Origin: Pyrenopolyporus hunteri
Taxonomy: Eukaryota > Ascomycota > Sordariomycetes > Xylariales > Hypoxylaceae
Length of the DNA: 64,000 nt
Assembly (NCBI GenBank): GCA_902806595.1
Contig: CADCXC010000010.1
Coordinates: 744,001-808,000, forward strand
Direction of reading: 5' to 3'
Each line of letters begins with the position of its first letter. The first letter of the stretch is position 1. A program made the translations under genes and the position numbers. Of the stretch, positions 24,772-35,338 are shown piece by piece. A model generated the notes under the pieces. The model had not been told where the DNA came from and did no database searches. It was given only the letters and a program-made list of their open reading frames with translations.

Positions 24772-27767
24772 ATGGAGCATATCGAGGACGCGCAGTTTGA
24801 CGGGATGGATCCCAATGCGTCGCCTTTCGAGAGTGTCGCTAGCAACACGACGCCTGATACTGAATTCTCCCCTCCCGGTAGTCCGTTCCCGAAAGCTGCT
24901 ATCCCTAAAGACTGTCGATCGCTGGCGAAACAGAAGCTAGCTCGGTTGACTCTCGAGGAGAAGGTACGTAATCTGAGCACTCGGACGTTGCCAGCCTGCT
25001 AATTTTCCAAGGTGTCTCTACTCACTGCTGCAGACTTCTGGAGGACGAAGTCGATACCGCCTAAAGGCATACCAGCCATCAAGACGAGCGATGGCCCCAA
25101 CGGCGCTCGTGGTGGCGTCTTTGTCGGAGGTACCAAGGTTAGTTAAAAGATCTCTAGTTTGGAAACCTCGTAAATAACCACATCCGCGTAGGCAGCCTTA
25201 TTTCCTTGCGGTATTTCGCTAGCGGCTACGTGGAACAAGGATTTACTGTACACGGTGGGCCAGCATCTAGCCGACGAAGTCAGGGCGAGGTCAGCCAACG
25301 TGCTCCTCGCGCCTACCGTCTGCATGCACAGGCATCCTCTCGGCGGCCGAAATTTCGAATCATTTTCGGAAGATCCGCTGCTCACCGGCAAGCTTGCTTC
25401 TAAGTACATCCAGGGGCTTCAGTCTAAAGGAGTTGCTGCGACCATTAAGCGTTCGCCGCCACCAACTTGCCGGTGTTTGTAGCATCAGCTGATTGTCGGA
25501 CAGATTTCGTAGCGAATGAGCAGGAGACCCATCGACTTACTATCGACTCGGTGTTGATAGAGCGGCCGTTGAGAGAAATATATCTTCGACCGTTCGAAAT
25601 AGCCATTCGAGAGGCAAATCCGTGGGCTGTCATGTCGGCGTATAACTTAGTCAACGGGACCCACGCCGACATGAACGTCCATACGCTCAAAGATATCCTA
25701 CGGGGAGAATGGGGCTACGACGGGTAAGTCCATAACTCCTATCTTAGATATGCAACAGAGGGCTGACGGCTACCTCATCAGCACCGTCATGTCGGACTGG
25801 GGCGGCGTCAATTCGACCGTCGAGTCGATAAAAGCCGGGTGCGATATAGAATTCCCATTTTCGTCCAAGTGGCGCTTCGAGAAGGTGCTAAAGGCCATCG
25901 AAGAAGGCCAGCTTACGATAGACGACATAAACGCCGCGGCAGAGAACGTACTGACCCTTGTGGAACGCACGAAAGGAGACGATATGTCAGCCGAGGAAGC
26001 CGAGCGCGAGGATGACCGGGAGGAGACGAGGGTGCTGATTCGCGAGGTGGGAGCCGAGGGTATAACGTTGTTGAAGAACGAGGGGCGGATTCTACCGCTC
26101 GACCCCAAGACCACTAGGGTTGCGGTCATCGGCCCAAATGCCAACCGGGCCATTGCCGGCGGCGGTGGTAGTGCCAGCCTCAACCCATACTACAATACCC
26201 GTCCACTCGATAGCATCAAAGCGGTTGCGCGACAGGAAGTCGTATACGCACAAGGATGTCATATTCACAAGTGGCTGCCGGTGGCGTCCCCTTTTTGCAC
26301 CGACAAGTATGGTGAGCAAGGCGTGACTCTGGAATGGTTCAGCGGAGACAAATTCGAGGGTGACGTTATCGTTAAGCAGAGGAGGACGAATACCGATCTC
26401 TTCCTGTGGGACTCAGCGCCGCTAGCCCAGCTCGGCCCCGAATGGTCAGCGATCGCGACGACGTATATCACGCCAACAGCCGCCGGAAAGCACACGATTA
26501 GCTTCATGAGCGTCGGTCCTGGGAGGCTATACGTAGATGGAAAGCTGGCTCTTGACCTTTGGGATTGGACAGAAGAAGGCGAGGCGATGTTCGATGGCTC
26601 GATTGACTATATGGTCGATGTTGAGATGCAGGCCGGTAAGCCTGTAGAGCTACGCGTGGAGATGACAAACGAGCTCCGGCCCATCGCTAAGCAGAAGATG
26701 TTTAACATGACGCATAAATATGGCGGCTGTCGCATCGGGTTCAAGGAGCAAGATCAAGTCGACTATCTCCAGCAAGCCGTGGATGCGGCGAGAGAAGCAG
26801 ACGTCGCGGTCGTTATCGTCGGGCTCGATGCCGAGTGGGAGTCCGAGGGCTATGACCGGAAGACGATGGATCTTCCTTCCGACGGGAGTCAGGATCGGCT
26901 GATCGAAGCCGTCGTCAAGGCGAATCCGCGGACCGTCGTGGTCAACCAATCCGGTTCGCCAGTGACCATGCCTTGGGCGGACCAAGTGCCTACCATAGTT
27001 CAAGCATGGTACCAGGGCCAGGAGGCTGGGAACGCGCTAGCTGATGTTTTGTTCGGTCTGCGGAATCCTAGTGGCAAACTTCCGGTAGGTTACGCGGCCC
27101 TAAACGTTGGGGCGAGCTGCGTTGACTAATCATGGCAGACAACTTTCCCTCGGCGGCTTGAGGACACCCCCGCATACCACAACTGGCCTGGCGAAAACTC
27201 GCGTGTACTATACGGCGAGGGTCTGTACATTGGATATAGGCATTATGATCGAGCGAGCATTTCACCCCTATTCCCGTTTGGCCACGGCCTCTCCTACACG
27301 ACGTTTGAGTACGGCCGACCGTCGCTTAGCCGGAGGACGCTTACGGAGTCAGCCCCGATACACCTGATCATGGCGGTTACCAATACCGGGAGCGTAGCCG
27401 GCTCGGAGACGGTTCAGATATACGTCAGAGACGACAAGTCAAGGCTGCCGCGACCAGAGAAGGAACTGGTGGCGTTCGAGAAGGTATGGCTAGAACCGCA
27501 AGAAACCAAGCATATCATCGTCCCGTTAGATAAGTATGCGGTTGGATACTATGACGACTCGGTGCCAGCTTGGATTGCGGAAGAGGGCACATTTAAAGTG
27601 CTGATAGGGGCGTCGGCGACTGATATCAGGTGAGCATTCCCCACCCCTCGCTTAGCGATCTCCGCTATACGACCTACCTATCTCGTGGATCTTAGCTGAC
27701 AATCACTTTCCCATGTAGGTATTCGATTCCATTTGACGTCAAAGAATCGTTTACCTGGACGTTTTGA
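24772..27767 (+). CDS. Glycoside hydrolase family 3 beta-glucosidase with PA14 domain, no signal peptide
   Basis: Seven exons: 24772-24963, 25012-25137, 25192-25450, 25504-25723, 25782-27084, 27139-27629 and 27719-27767, giving 879 residues. The GH3 N-terminal barrel starts at about residue 64 (LTAADFW, TSDGPNG). The catalytic nucleophile is Asp271 in VMSDWGG. The second GH3 domain begins around 350 (ITLLKNEGRILPL). A PA14 domain (about 445-590) is inserted into it, and a C-terminal fibronectin III-like domain follows FPFGHGLSYTTF. No signal peptide is visible, so the enzyme is probably intracellular, like the PA14-containing beta-glucosidases of other moulds, hydrolysing cellobiose or aryl-glucosides. 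Introns are 48-89 nt. The intron at 25451-25503 has an odd donor, GTTCGC, but splicing there restores the conserved His (KHF) and the frame. Confidence 0.88.
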
Positions 27768-29158
27768 TCCTGCCCTTCCCAACTACTAGCATACCTCCTC
27801 TCAACATCTCCCTACCCATATACCGGTCTCATTCTTTACTCGCACGGCAGGGGCGATGTTAACATGCACATATGGGTGTCAATTGGTTTTTTAATTGATT
27901 GATTGATTGATATATGAAGCGGCGATTTGGCGTAGGCATAATGGTGTTTTCCTGGACTACATGAGATTCCCGTCTGGAGTGTTCTTACCAAAAGGAGCAC
28001 CCCCAGGCTTATTGACACGAGAGATATCGGACTCTACTGGTACACTCTTTGATCACCGAGGTTCTATTATGAACAAGTAATAGCATACGAATATACTTGC
28101 TCTTCTGTTGAGGAGACGTTGAACTTTGATATATACCTACCTATGCTTGCCTCATGGCTTGGACTTAAGTTCGGCCATGTTGCTTCTTGTATGGGGCCAT
28201 ATCTGCCCGTCTTACCGTTCTTTTACGTCGAGAAGTATGCCTTGGAGGTCGGATGATGATATAAACAAATAAATGGCATCGGGAGTAAGCATATCAGTAA
28301 GCGAGGTGGCTGTGACTTGAGAATTTTAGTATTATTGACATTACTACACATTTTATATACGCGAGACTCTAAGTTTCTGCACGTCTGGAGCGTGCAGACT
28401 CAGTATATGGGCCCTTGAGTTTTCTTCTTCTTCTTAAAAAAAGTGAAAATAAAATGGACACGAGCTTCTAACATATGATGTGGTCGTTCTCTAAATTATT
28501 CCAAATCGAGGGTGAGACGGTCACTGGCTGCCGGTCCTCTTCTCGTCAAGATCCGGTCCGAGGAAAGGGTTAAACCGTAACCCCATAAGTCGGGATAAAG
28601 GCATATAATTGGTGGAACTTCCGTATTGGGCAGAAATGCGCTTAACAGGTGTCCGTGCTCGATAAGATCGGATTACGATAGTACCTAGGTACCTAGGTAC
28701 CTAGATACAGGCCTGGGTGGGTGGATAGGTACCGTGCGAGAAAGAAAAAAAGGAGACGCGTGTGCCGCAGCGGGCTGGGGCAGCTCCAACAGAGGGTAAA
28801 AATTAAAGTTACAGCGTATCATTTTAAGGTAACACTAAGGGTCCATTCTCCTCCCGGCGGGTTTTGGGGCGACTTAATTACTTCGTATCGTGATTAATAC
28901 CTTCTACAACAAATTCACCTTTAGTGCCACGAACCGCAAACCGCGACTCGCGCAAAACCTTCGACCCGCTGAGCTACCCAAGTCAGCGAGTCTAGAACCG
29001 TCCCAAAGCACCTAAATACCTAGGTACACAACTAATTAGTTTCCTCCCTTGTCTTTGGAACGTCGAGCTTGGAATACGCCGAGGAACGAGCCCTACGGTT
29101 ATCCCCACAAGCCGATATACAAGCTTCCTACCTCCTATGGCTGCCAGGTCCGACCGCC
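27768..29158. other. Intergenic, contains palindromic repeats and a tRNA-like stretch
   Basis: 3' flank of the GH3 gene and upstream region of the Cdc1/Ted1-like gene. A tandem palindrome of TACCTAGG units lies at 28680-28711. A tRNA-like head on the minus strand at 28920-28985 is described separately. An upstream ATG at 29069 is in frame with the next gene but is judged not to be the start. Confidence 0.5.
28920..28985 (-). other. tRNA-like sequence with A box and weak B box (possible SINE head)
   Basis: On the minus strand the stretch contains TAGCTCAGCGG, a full match to the polymerase III A box (TRGYNNANNNG). About 41 nt downstream lies GGTTCGTGGC, a partial B box. Acceptor and D stems do not pair, so it is not a functional tRNA. 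It may be a decayed tRNA gene or the head of a short interspersed element continuing toward 28800. Confidence 0.3.
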
Positions 29159-31420
29159 ATGGCGCCGCCTTATAGCAACGGATATGGTTATCCGTCGTCG
29201 GCCCTACCTACCTCGCCGTCTTCGTCCCCCTACGATTACGATTATAGGAATAATAACGAGCCCCAGTCCATCTGCGACGAGATATGTGCGTGCGTCGGAG
29301 TTATGCTGGGACAACTATGGGGATACATCAATGGACCGGGCCGACAAGTCGCCTGGACCTGGGCTACGAAGGTGGCACATCAGATCCGGAGGAACATGAC
29401 GCGGCGGCGCCTCCTGAACTTTCCGCATCTGCTCGTCGCCCTCTGGATATTTGTCATGTTCTGGGGTGAACGCTGGGTATTTGGGAGTCGAGTACGGAGT
29501 TGCGACTGGGACCACTGGGAGGATTGGGTAAGTCTTAAAGTCGCCGGGGAGGAGGAGTCCCGGAGGCCCCTCGCTTTCGAATTGGGAGCGTAGAGCGTTG
29601 TTATTGACACTTGGAACATACAATAGCCAGCAGGGGCCACGCCGCATCGTCTAATATTCGTCGCCGATCCTCAGATTATCGATCCGCACTCGTACCCCGG
29701 CCGCCCATGGCCCCTCAACCCCCTGACCATGACTATAACCGATAATTACATGCGCCGGTCGTATAGAGAACTACAGAAGGTTTTACATCCAGATACCGTT
29801 TTCTTCTTGGGGGACCTTTTCGACGGCGGAAGGGAATGGAAGACGGCGAACGGGAATTTCGACGATCCCGAGTGGGCGAAAGGGCACCGACCGGCGGAGG
29901 AGCAAAAGCATCTGAAGGAGTGGCATAGGAAATACGGCGACGACTACTGGCTCCGGGAATATGCGAGGTTCGGCAATATATTCTTCGACAACTGGAACCT
30001 AGGCGGTGTTTTCCCGGGTCCGGGTCAGCGGGGGCGGAAGCTCATCGCAAGCCTGCCGGGGAATCACGATTTAGGCTTCGGAGCAGAGGTCAAGGTTCCT
30101 GCTCGGCATCGGTTCAACGCGTATTTTGGAGAGACGAACAGAGTCGACGTTATCGGGAACCACACCTTTGTATCTGTTGATACGGTATCTTTGAGTGCCG
30201 ATACGTCGAGTGTCAGGGACCGGTTTGGTTTGGAGCACATTTACGGACCAGTCCAAGAGTTCTTGAAGGGAGTCAGAGCGACGAAGCGAAGGGCTGTTCA
30301 GAAGGAGGTGCGGTTCTGGAGGGGGGAATCGGAGGATTTAACTTTCGAGCAGAAAGTCGAAGATCTCGATACGGCAGACTACAGCAAACTACCGACGATG
30401 GACCCCGGAGAGGGCGCACCAGATCTTCCCACGATCCTCTTGACGCACGTGCCGCTATACCGAGAACCTGGAACCCCCTGCGGCCCAATGCGAGAGCACT
30501 GGCCCCCAGCGAAACCGCCCAAGGGCCAGACCGGGCCGGTGATCCCGGACCATCGAAATGCCATCAGCGTCTCGGCCGGATATCAGTACCAGAACGTGCT
30601 AAACCCGGAGGATTCGGTCAAACTGATCAAGAGCATCGGCAACATCATACACGCCTTCTCCGGAGACGATCACGACTACTGCGAGGTGGTCCACTCGGCG
30701 GATCAAGAGAACGTCCCTGAGATTACCGTCAAGAGTCTAAGCATGGCCATGGGCGTGCCAACCCCGGGCTTTCAGATGGTTTCCCTGTATAATCCCATCG
30801 ACGAGCAGGGAAATCCGATCCCCGGCTCGCCAAAAACTACGCTACAAACCCACCTCTGCCTGCTCCCGCAGCAGCTCTCGACATTCATGACATACGCCGC
30901 GCTCGGAGTGTTAACCCTCCTAATCCTCATAGCCCGCGCCTTCCTCGTCCCCGTCCTCAACCTCCAACCCTTCGCCCTCGACCCCGTCCAACACCCCTCC
31001 TCGGCCCTCCTCCCCATATTCAAGGCGAAAGCCGAGGCCGGCGACGACAGGCACCCCTACGACGCCAAACCCACCTCCTCCGGCACATCGTCGTCTAAGT
31101 TCCCGTCCGCGCGCGTCTCCTCCACACGGCCCCGCGGCCAGTCCGTAACCAACGGATTGGGTCCGCAGGCCCGCGCCGCGTCCCCGAGTGCCAAGGGCAA
31201 GTGGGGATGGGGCCATAACCATAACCACAATCATAACTATAATAGTAGGGGCCCGCGGATCGAAATCAGACGCGACGCGTATTACGACGATAGCAAGCCC
31301 CGCGACGCGTGGAAGCCCGCTGCTAGGTCCGGCAGGAACACCCTCGACCTGGTACTCAGGGAGATGTGGACGACGTGCTGGAGGGTCGCGTGGATGGTAT
31401 TGGGGTTTTTGCGTATTTGA
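29159..31420 (+). CDS. Cdc1/Ted1-type membrane metallophosphoesterase (GPI-anchor remodelling)
   Basis: Two exons, 29159-29527 and 29627-31420, give 720 residues. The 29159 ATG has a CCATGG context; an in-frame ATG 30 codons upstream is possible. A membrane segment lies at about 85-105 (LLVALWIFVMFWG). The calcineurin-type phosphoesterase domain carries the five metal-binding blocks: FVADPQ with Asp137, FLGDLFDGG, LPGNHD, THVPLYR and SGDDHDYC. A second membrane segment follows (around TYAALGVLTLLILIARAFLV), then a basic Ser/His-rich tail. Family members sit in the ER/Golgi and remove ethanolamine phosphate from mannose of GPI anchors, using Mn. Cdc1 and Ted1 cannot be told apart here. The ADPQ and SYPGRPWPL stretch is typical of this family rather than of generic phosphatases. 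Confidence 0.87.
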
Positions 31421-33447
31421 CGTATAAGGGGTGAGCGAGTGAAGAGGCGGGTTAGTGGTTGGATGTGCTTGGGTAGGGTATCGAGCGGTATGGGGATTTA
31501 CGCGTTGATGTGCGAGGGCACTATCGCGTTTAGGTGCTGGGTATCACGTACACCGCATAGCGAGTTTTGAGTCAAGGGGGTGTTGTGTGGTAGAGACTCG
31601 TTGCGTATTTATGTTTTGAATACATAGACAGAAGGAAAGGGGGTGAGGGAAACATATGAGGGCTCGAATAATAGGGCTGCTGAGAAAGAGGACCAGAGGT
31701 GGCCTGCTATTAGTAATGAATGAATAGCGCGGTTGGTGGATCGATATCGTTCTCATCCAAGGCGGATGAGTAGGGCCTGTTGAGAAACAGTGGGATTCGG
31801 ATCCATTAGTACATGAGTTCTTCACTGGCACATTGGCGGCTCCGTAGACAGATAGATATTTGTCAGTTAAGCGGTCATGAGCGAATAAGCGGCCGAGGCG
31901 GAAGATAATAATTCGCTTTCTAGAGCATTGTCGTCCTGGAATACCCGTATCTAAGGGATGGGAGAGGTTGGGACGGGACTGAGCGCGCGGCTCTGTATAA
32001 TACCGAAGTACATAAATGCGTAGAAGTGGATAGTAACGTTGTGCGCTTCCTAGGGCGCGTGAACTACCCGGTATCTAACCTACCTTAACTTGATGCTGTT
32101 GTGGTTGTCGAGATATCGTGAGCAATACTATATCTTAGATGTTCTGGTTCCCGCCCGTTCTATATGCCTGTGGGTGTGTGGACGATGGATATGTGTGTGC
32201 TTGTGAATATAGCTTGCTCGATGGCTATACATAGTTGTAGCAGACGCAGTAAGGTTGGATTCTAGAAGACCATATTACTCGCTTACTTACCGCGACGTAA
32301 TCACGATAGACCCGGCTCGATATAGCATAAACAGATAAGTTATATAGGTAGGTAAGTACCTACTACGGACTGATCACCTACCCAAGCCAAGCCCTAACAT
32401 TATTCTCTCTATTTCCTTATTTCCCCCTCGGTATACGGCACGACATCCACGTTTGTGTAGGTGTATATCGGCGGCAACGTGCTCTGAGAACCTTAGGTTA
32501 GGGATCTACTAATCGATACTCAGACTTACAGCTAAAGAGCAATGACAACTAAAGAACGATTTCAGCAACACAGTATACAGCATACCTTACAACTGTCAAC
32601 AGGGGGTATGACACAATGCAAGCAGGATTTGAACATTTCAACTTTTTTAATTTGCTAGGCATCTAGCTAGCCATTCGGCTACCTAGGTGTATATCGACTC
32701 GGCCACCCGCCATCCGCCGTCCGCCCGAGCCGTGAGACGCAGAGTCATCCAAGATCCCCTACGCCACTACCCGATACCAAACACTACCCGGTAGATACAA
32801 GCAGGGTATGCAAGCAGCACAGCGAAGAGCCACCGTGCCACGAGCCCACCCGCCCGCCTATACCACCAGTAGCGAATAATAGGAGTAGAGCGCCTAGATA
32901 AGAAGAAAGGGTAGGGGGGATGAGGGACCCAGAGGTCCTTCTTTTTTTTATAAGGCGGTCGCCAATAAGCCTGCCTGCCCAACAGTGAACCGTAACGTAA
33001 TTTGTGTCCCCAGAATGATGATGTCGCCGTGATCGGCATGACATGACATGACACGATGCCGCCCGTGGTTGTGTCTCCGCGGAAAAATAAAACCCGACGC
33101 CCGCCGTGTCCCAGTTATATAATAATAATAATAGAGGCGTAGATAAATAAAAAGGTGAGTTAGATAGAAAAAAGATTTCCGGTTGTGAATGATTTCCTAA
33201 ACCCCCACCCGCCATCTCCCAGAATGGTTCCGACTCCCGTTGCCGTTAAACTCCGTCGCGTTGAACTCCTACGCTGATATAATCCGATATGTGACTCCCA
33301 AAGAACAGTGAAAACCTCGGCGCCTCCTTTCTCTGTGGGAAGCGGTGATACTTAGTGGAAACAGGGGTGGAGAGGGAGAAGGCGGCCGTTTGTGTATATG
33401 TGAATGTGTGTATAGACGTCCGGGCGGCAAGGAAACGGTTCGAAGGC
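31421..33447. other. Intergenic between convergent genes
   Basis: Holds the 3' ends of the Cdc1/Ted1-like gene (+) and the sugar transporter (-). A tRNA-like stretch on the minus strand at 32615-32692 is listed separately. Weak AGGTAGGTAAGTACC motifs occur near 32346-32365. An ATAATAATAATA run lies near 33119-33132. Frames of up to about 140 codons are unsupported. Confidence 0.5.
32615..32692 (-). other. tRNA-like relic with A and B boxes
   Basis: The minus strand reads TAGCCGAATGG (a perfect A-box match) and, about 45 nt later, TGTTCAAATCC (a close B-box match), the right spacing for a tRNA. The T-stem pairs poorly and no clear anticodon arm forms around the AAATTAAAAAAG loop. It could be a nuclear copy of an AT-rich mitochondrial tRNA, a dead tRNA gene or a SINE fragment. 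Confidence 0.35.
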
Positions 33448-35338
33448 TTAATAGCTGAAGTCGACATTACCCATACCCATCTGTTGTATTATCTTGTCCT
33501 CTTCCGTTTGGCTGTCGTTAGGGTTAGACTCCGTATGTATCGTCTGCACGCTCTCGCTAGTCGTCGTCGTAGTCGTCGACGGTTGTAATTCGTGCTCCGG
33601 CGGGGGAATGCCGCTATCCGCGAAGCCGTCGTCGCGTAGCTGCTGGAAGCTCCAGCTGGGCTCGAAGTCTTTGCTCTTCCACGCGAAGGGGACGCGCTCG
33701 TACATTTCGTCGATCTGCTCCAGGCTAATCTTGCTCGTTTCGTAGATCATCCCGTACACGAAGATGGCGGCAAGCACGCAGAACGCGCCCCAGACGTAGA
33801 AGACCTTGGCTCCCAGAGCGGCATACCCGTTCCCTTCCTCCACCATAAACGGGGTCCCGTACGCGATACCAAAATTCAACAACCAGTTAGACGCCGTCGA
33901 GACAGACATGGATTTTGCGCGAATCTTAAGAGGATATATTTCCGACGTGACGACCCAGGCGACCGGGCCCCACGACGCTGCGTAGAAAAAGACAAATATA
34001 GAGACGAAGACGATGAGAATCTTGGCTACCAATGAGCTTTGCGAGTCTGTCGCAAGCGTGGAAAATATCGCGATAACCAATTGGCATACTGCCATGCCGA
34101 TGGCGCCGACGATGAGTAATTTCCGGCGGCCCCAGGACTCTACGACGAATAATCCGGGAAACGTCGAGATGACGTTGATGACGTTCATAACAAGGGAAAT
34201 CAGGAAAGGGCTCGAGACGCCGGCGCTGGTGAAAAAGGTGGTGCCGTAGTACATGATGAAATTGATGCCGGTGAGCTGCTGCAACATCTGAAGACAGCAG
34301 CCGGTTAACGTCCGACGGCCGAGATGAGGTGTTCCGACAAAGAGGTCGCGATACGTCGCGGGTCCTAGCGAGAGTTCGTATTCGTGGTTCGCTTCGATTT
34401 CGGCGAGCTCTTCGACGAGGGCGGGGTGAGTTATGTCGAGGCGGCGAAGGCGGCTGAGAGCCAGGCCAGCGGCGTGTTTGTCGCCACGCTTGATGAGATA
34501 TCGGGGAGTTTCGGGGAGGACGAGGAGGCCGAGGCAGAGCACGCAGGCCCATGTGAGTTGTAGGCCCATGGGAATTCGATACGCAGGTGGACCGCTCATG
34601 TTTTGAGTTAAGAGGTTGACGACGGACGCCGCCAATAGACCAAACGTTATCGAGAGTTGATATGCGCAAACCAACGTACCGCGGACCCATTTCGGGGCCA
34701 TCTCAGATTGATATAAAGGGACGAGCACAGATACCGATCCGACACCTACACCAGCAAAGAACCTATAACGACATCGTCAACAGGCACGATTCAGAGCGAC
34801 GGCTCGAAGGGAAAACTTTTCAAACGTGCACGTACCTGCCAGCCAATAGCATCGGGATAGCGTCAGCGCAGACCTGAAATATGACACCAAACGAAAAGAC
34901 GCATATGGAGGCGATGATCGAAATTCGACGACCTATCCAATCGCCTAAGGGGGCGGCGATGAGCGCACCAGCGACGGTTCCGGCACTTAGGATGGCGACG
35001 ATTATGGATATCTGCGAGGGCGAGAGGTCGAGGGAGCCGTCGTCGTCTCTGTAGCCGGTGTTGAATTGACTCTTAAACGAACTCATCGCGAGGATGCCGT
35101 TAATTGTCCTTTTTAAAAAAGCATCTAGTTAGCATACTGCGCTGCGCTTTCAAATCCCCTTGTGATTCATCCGAAGCCGCATGACAGAAGAGGTAAAAAG
35201 GGTCGTGTTCGCTCGTGCTCACCCTGTATCGTATCCAAACAAGAGACCACCGGTCGCTACGAAGAGGCCGACCATAATGGCCGGTGCAGAAGAACCGGCG
35301 ACATTATCGGGTTTGTGCCAGCCCATGGCTATCGCCAT
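33448..35338 (-). CDS. MFS sugar transporter (glucose/hexose type)
   Basis: Three exons on the minus strand, 35338-35223, 35108-34836 and 34762-33448, give 567 residues. The protein opens with LLFGYDTG in membrane segment 1. It has GRR in the loop after segment 2 and R-F-F-A-G-V-G-V-G in segment 4. PETPRYLIKRG closes segment 6, QQLTGINFIMYYG marks segment 7, and a TSEIYPLKIRAK loop lies before segment 11. These are the signatures of the fungal sugar porter family (TC 2.A.1.1). The protein sits in the plasma membrane and imports hexose by proton symport or facilitation; the substrate is not certain. A Ser/Thr-rich cytosolic tail follows residue 530. Introns are 114 and 73 nt. The first exon is short and was found from the conserved GYDTG. 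The upstream region has CreA-type sites (see separate entry). Confidence 0.9.

Noticed and set aside
29069..29158. Thirty-codon N-terminal extension of the Cdc1/Ted1-like protein
   Set aside because: The downstream ATG has the stronger CCATGG context and the extension has no family-like features; it is not excluded.
33926..34690. 254-codon minus-strand frame within the sugar transporter
   Set aside because: Arg/His-rich out-of-frame shadow; membrane segments lie in the other frame.
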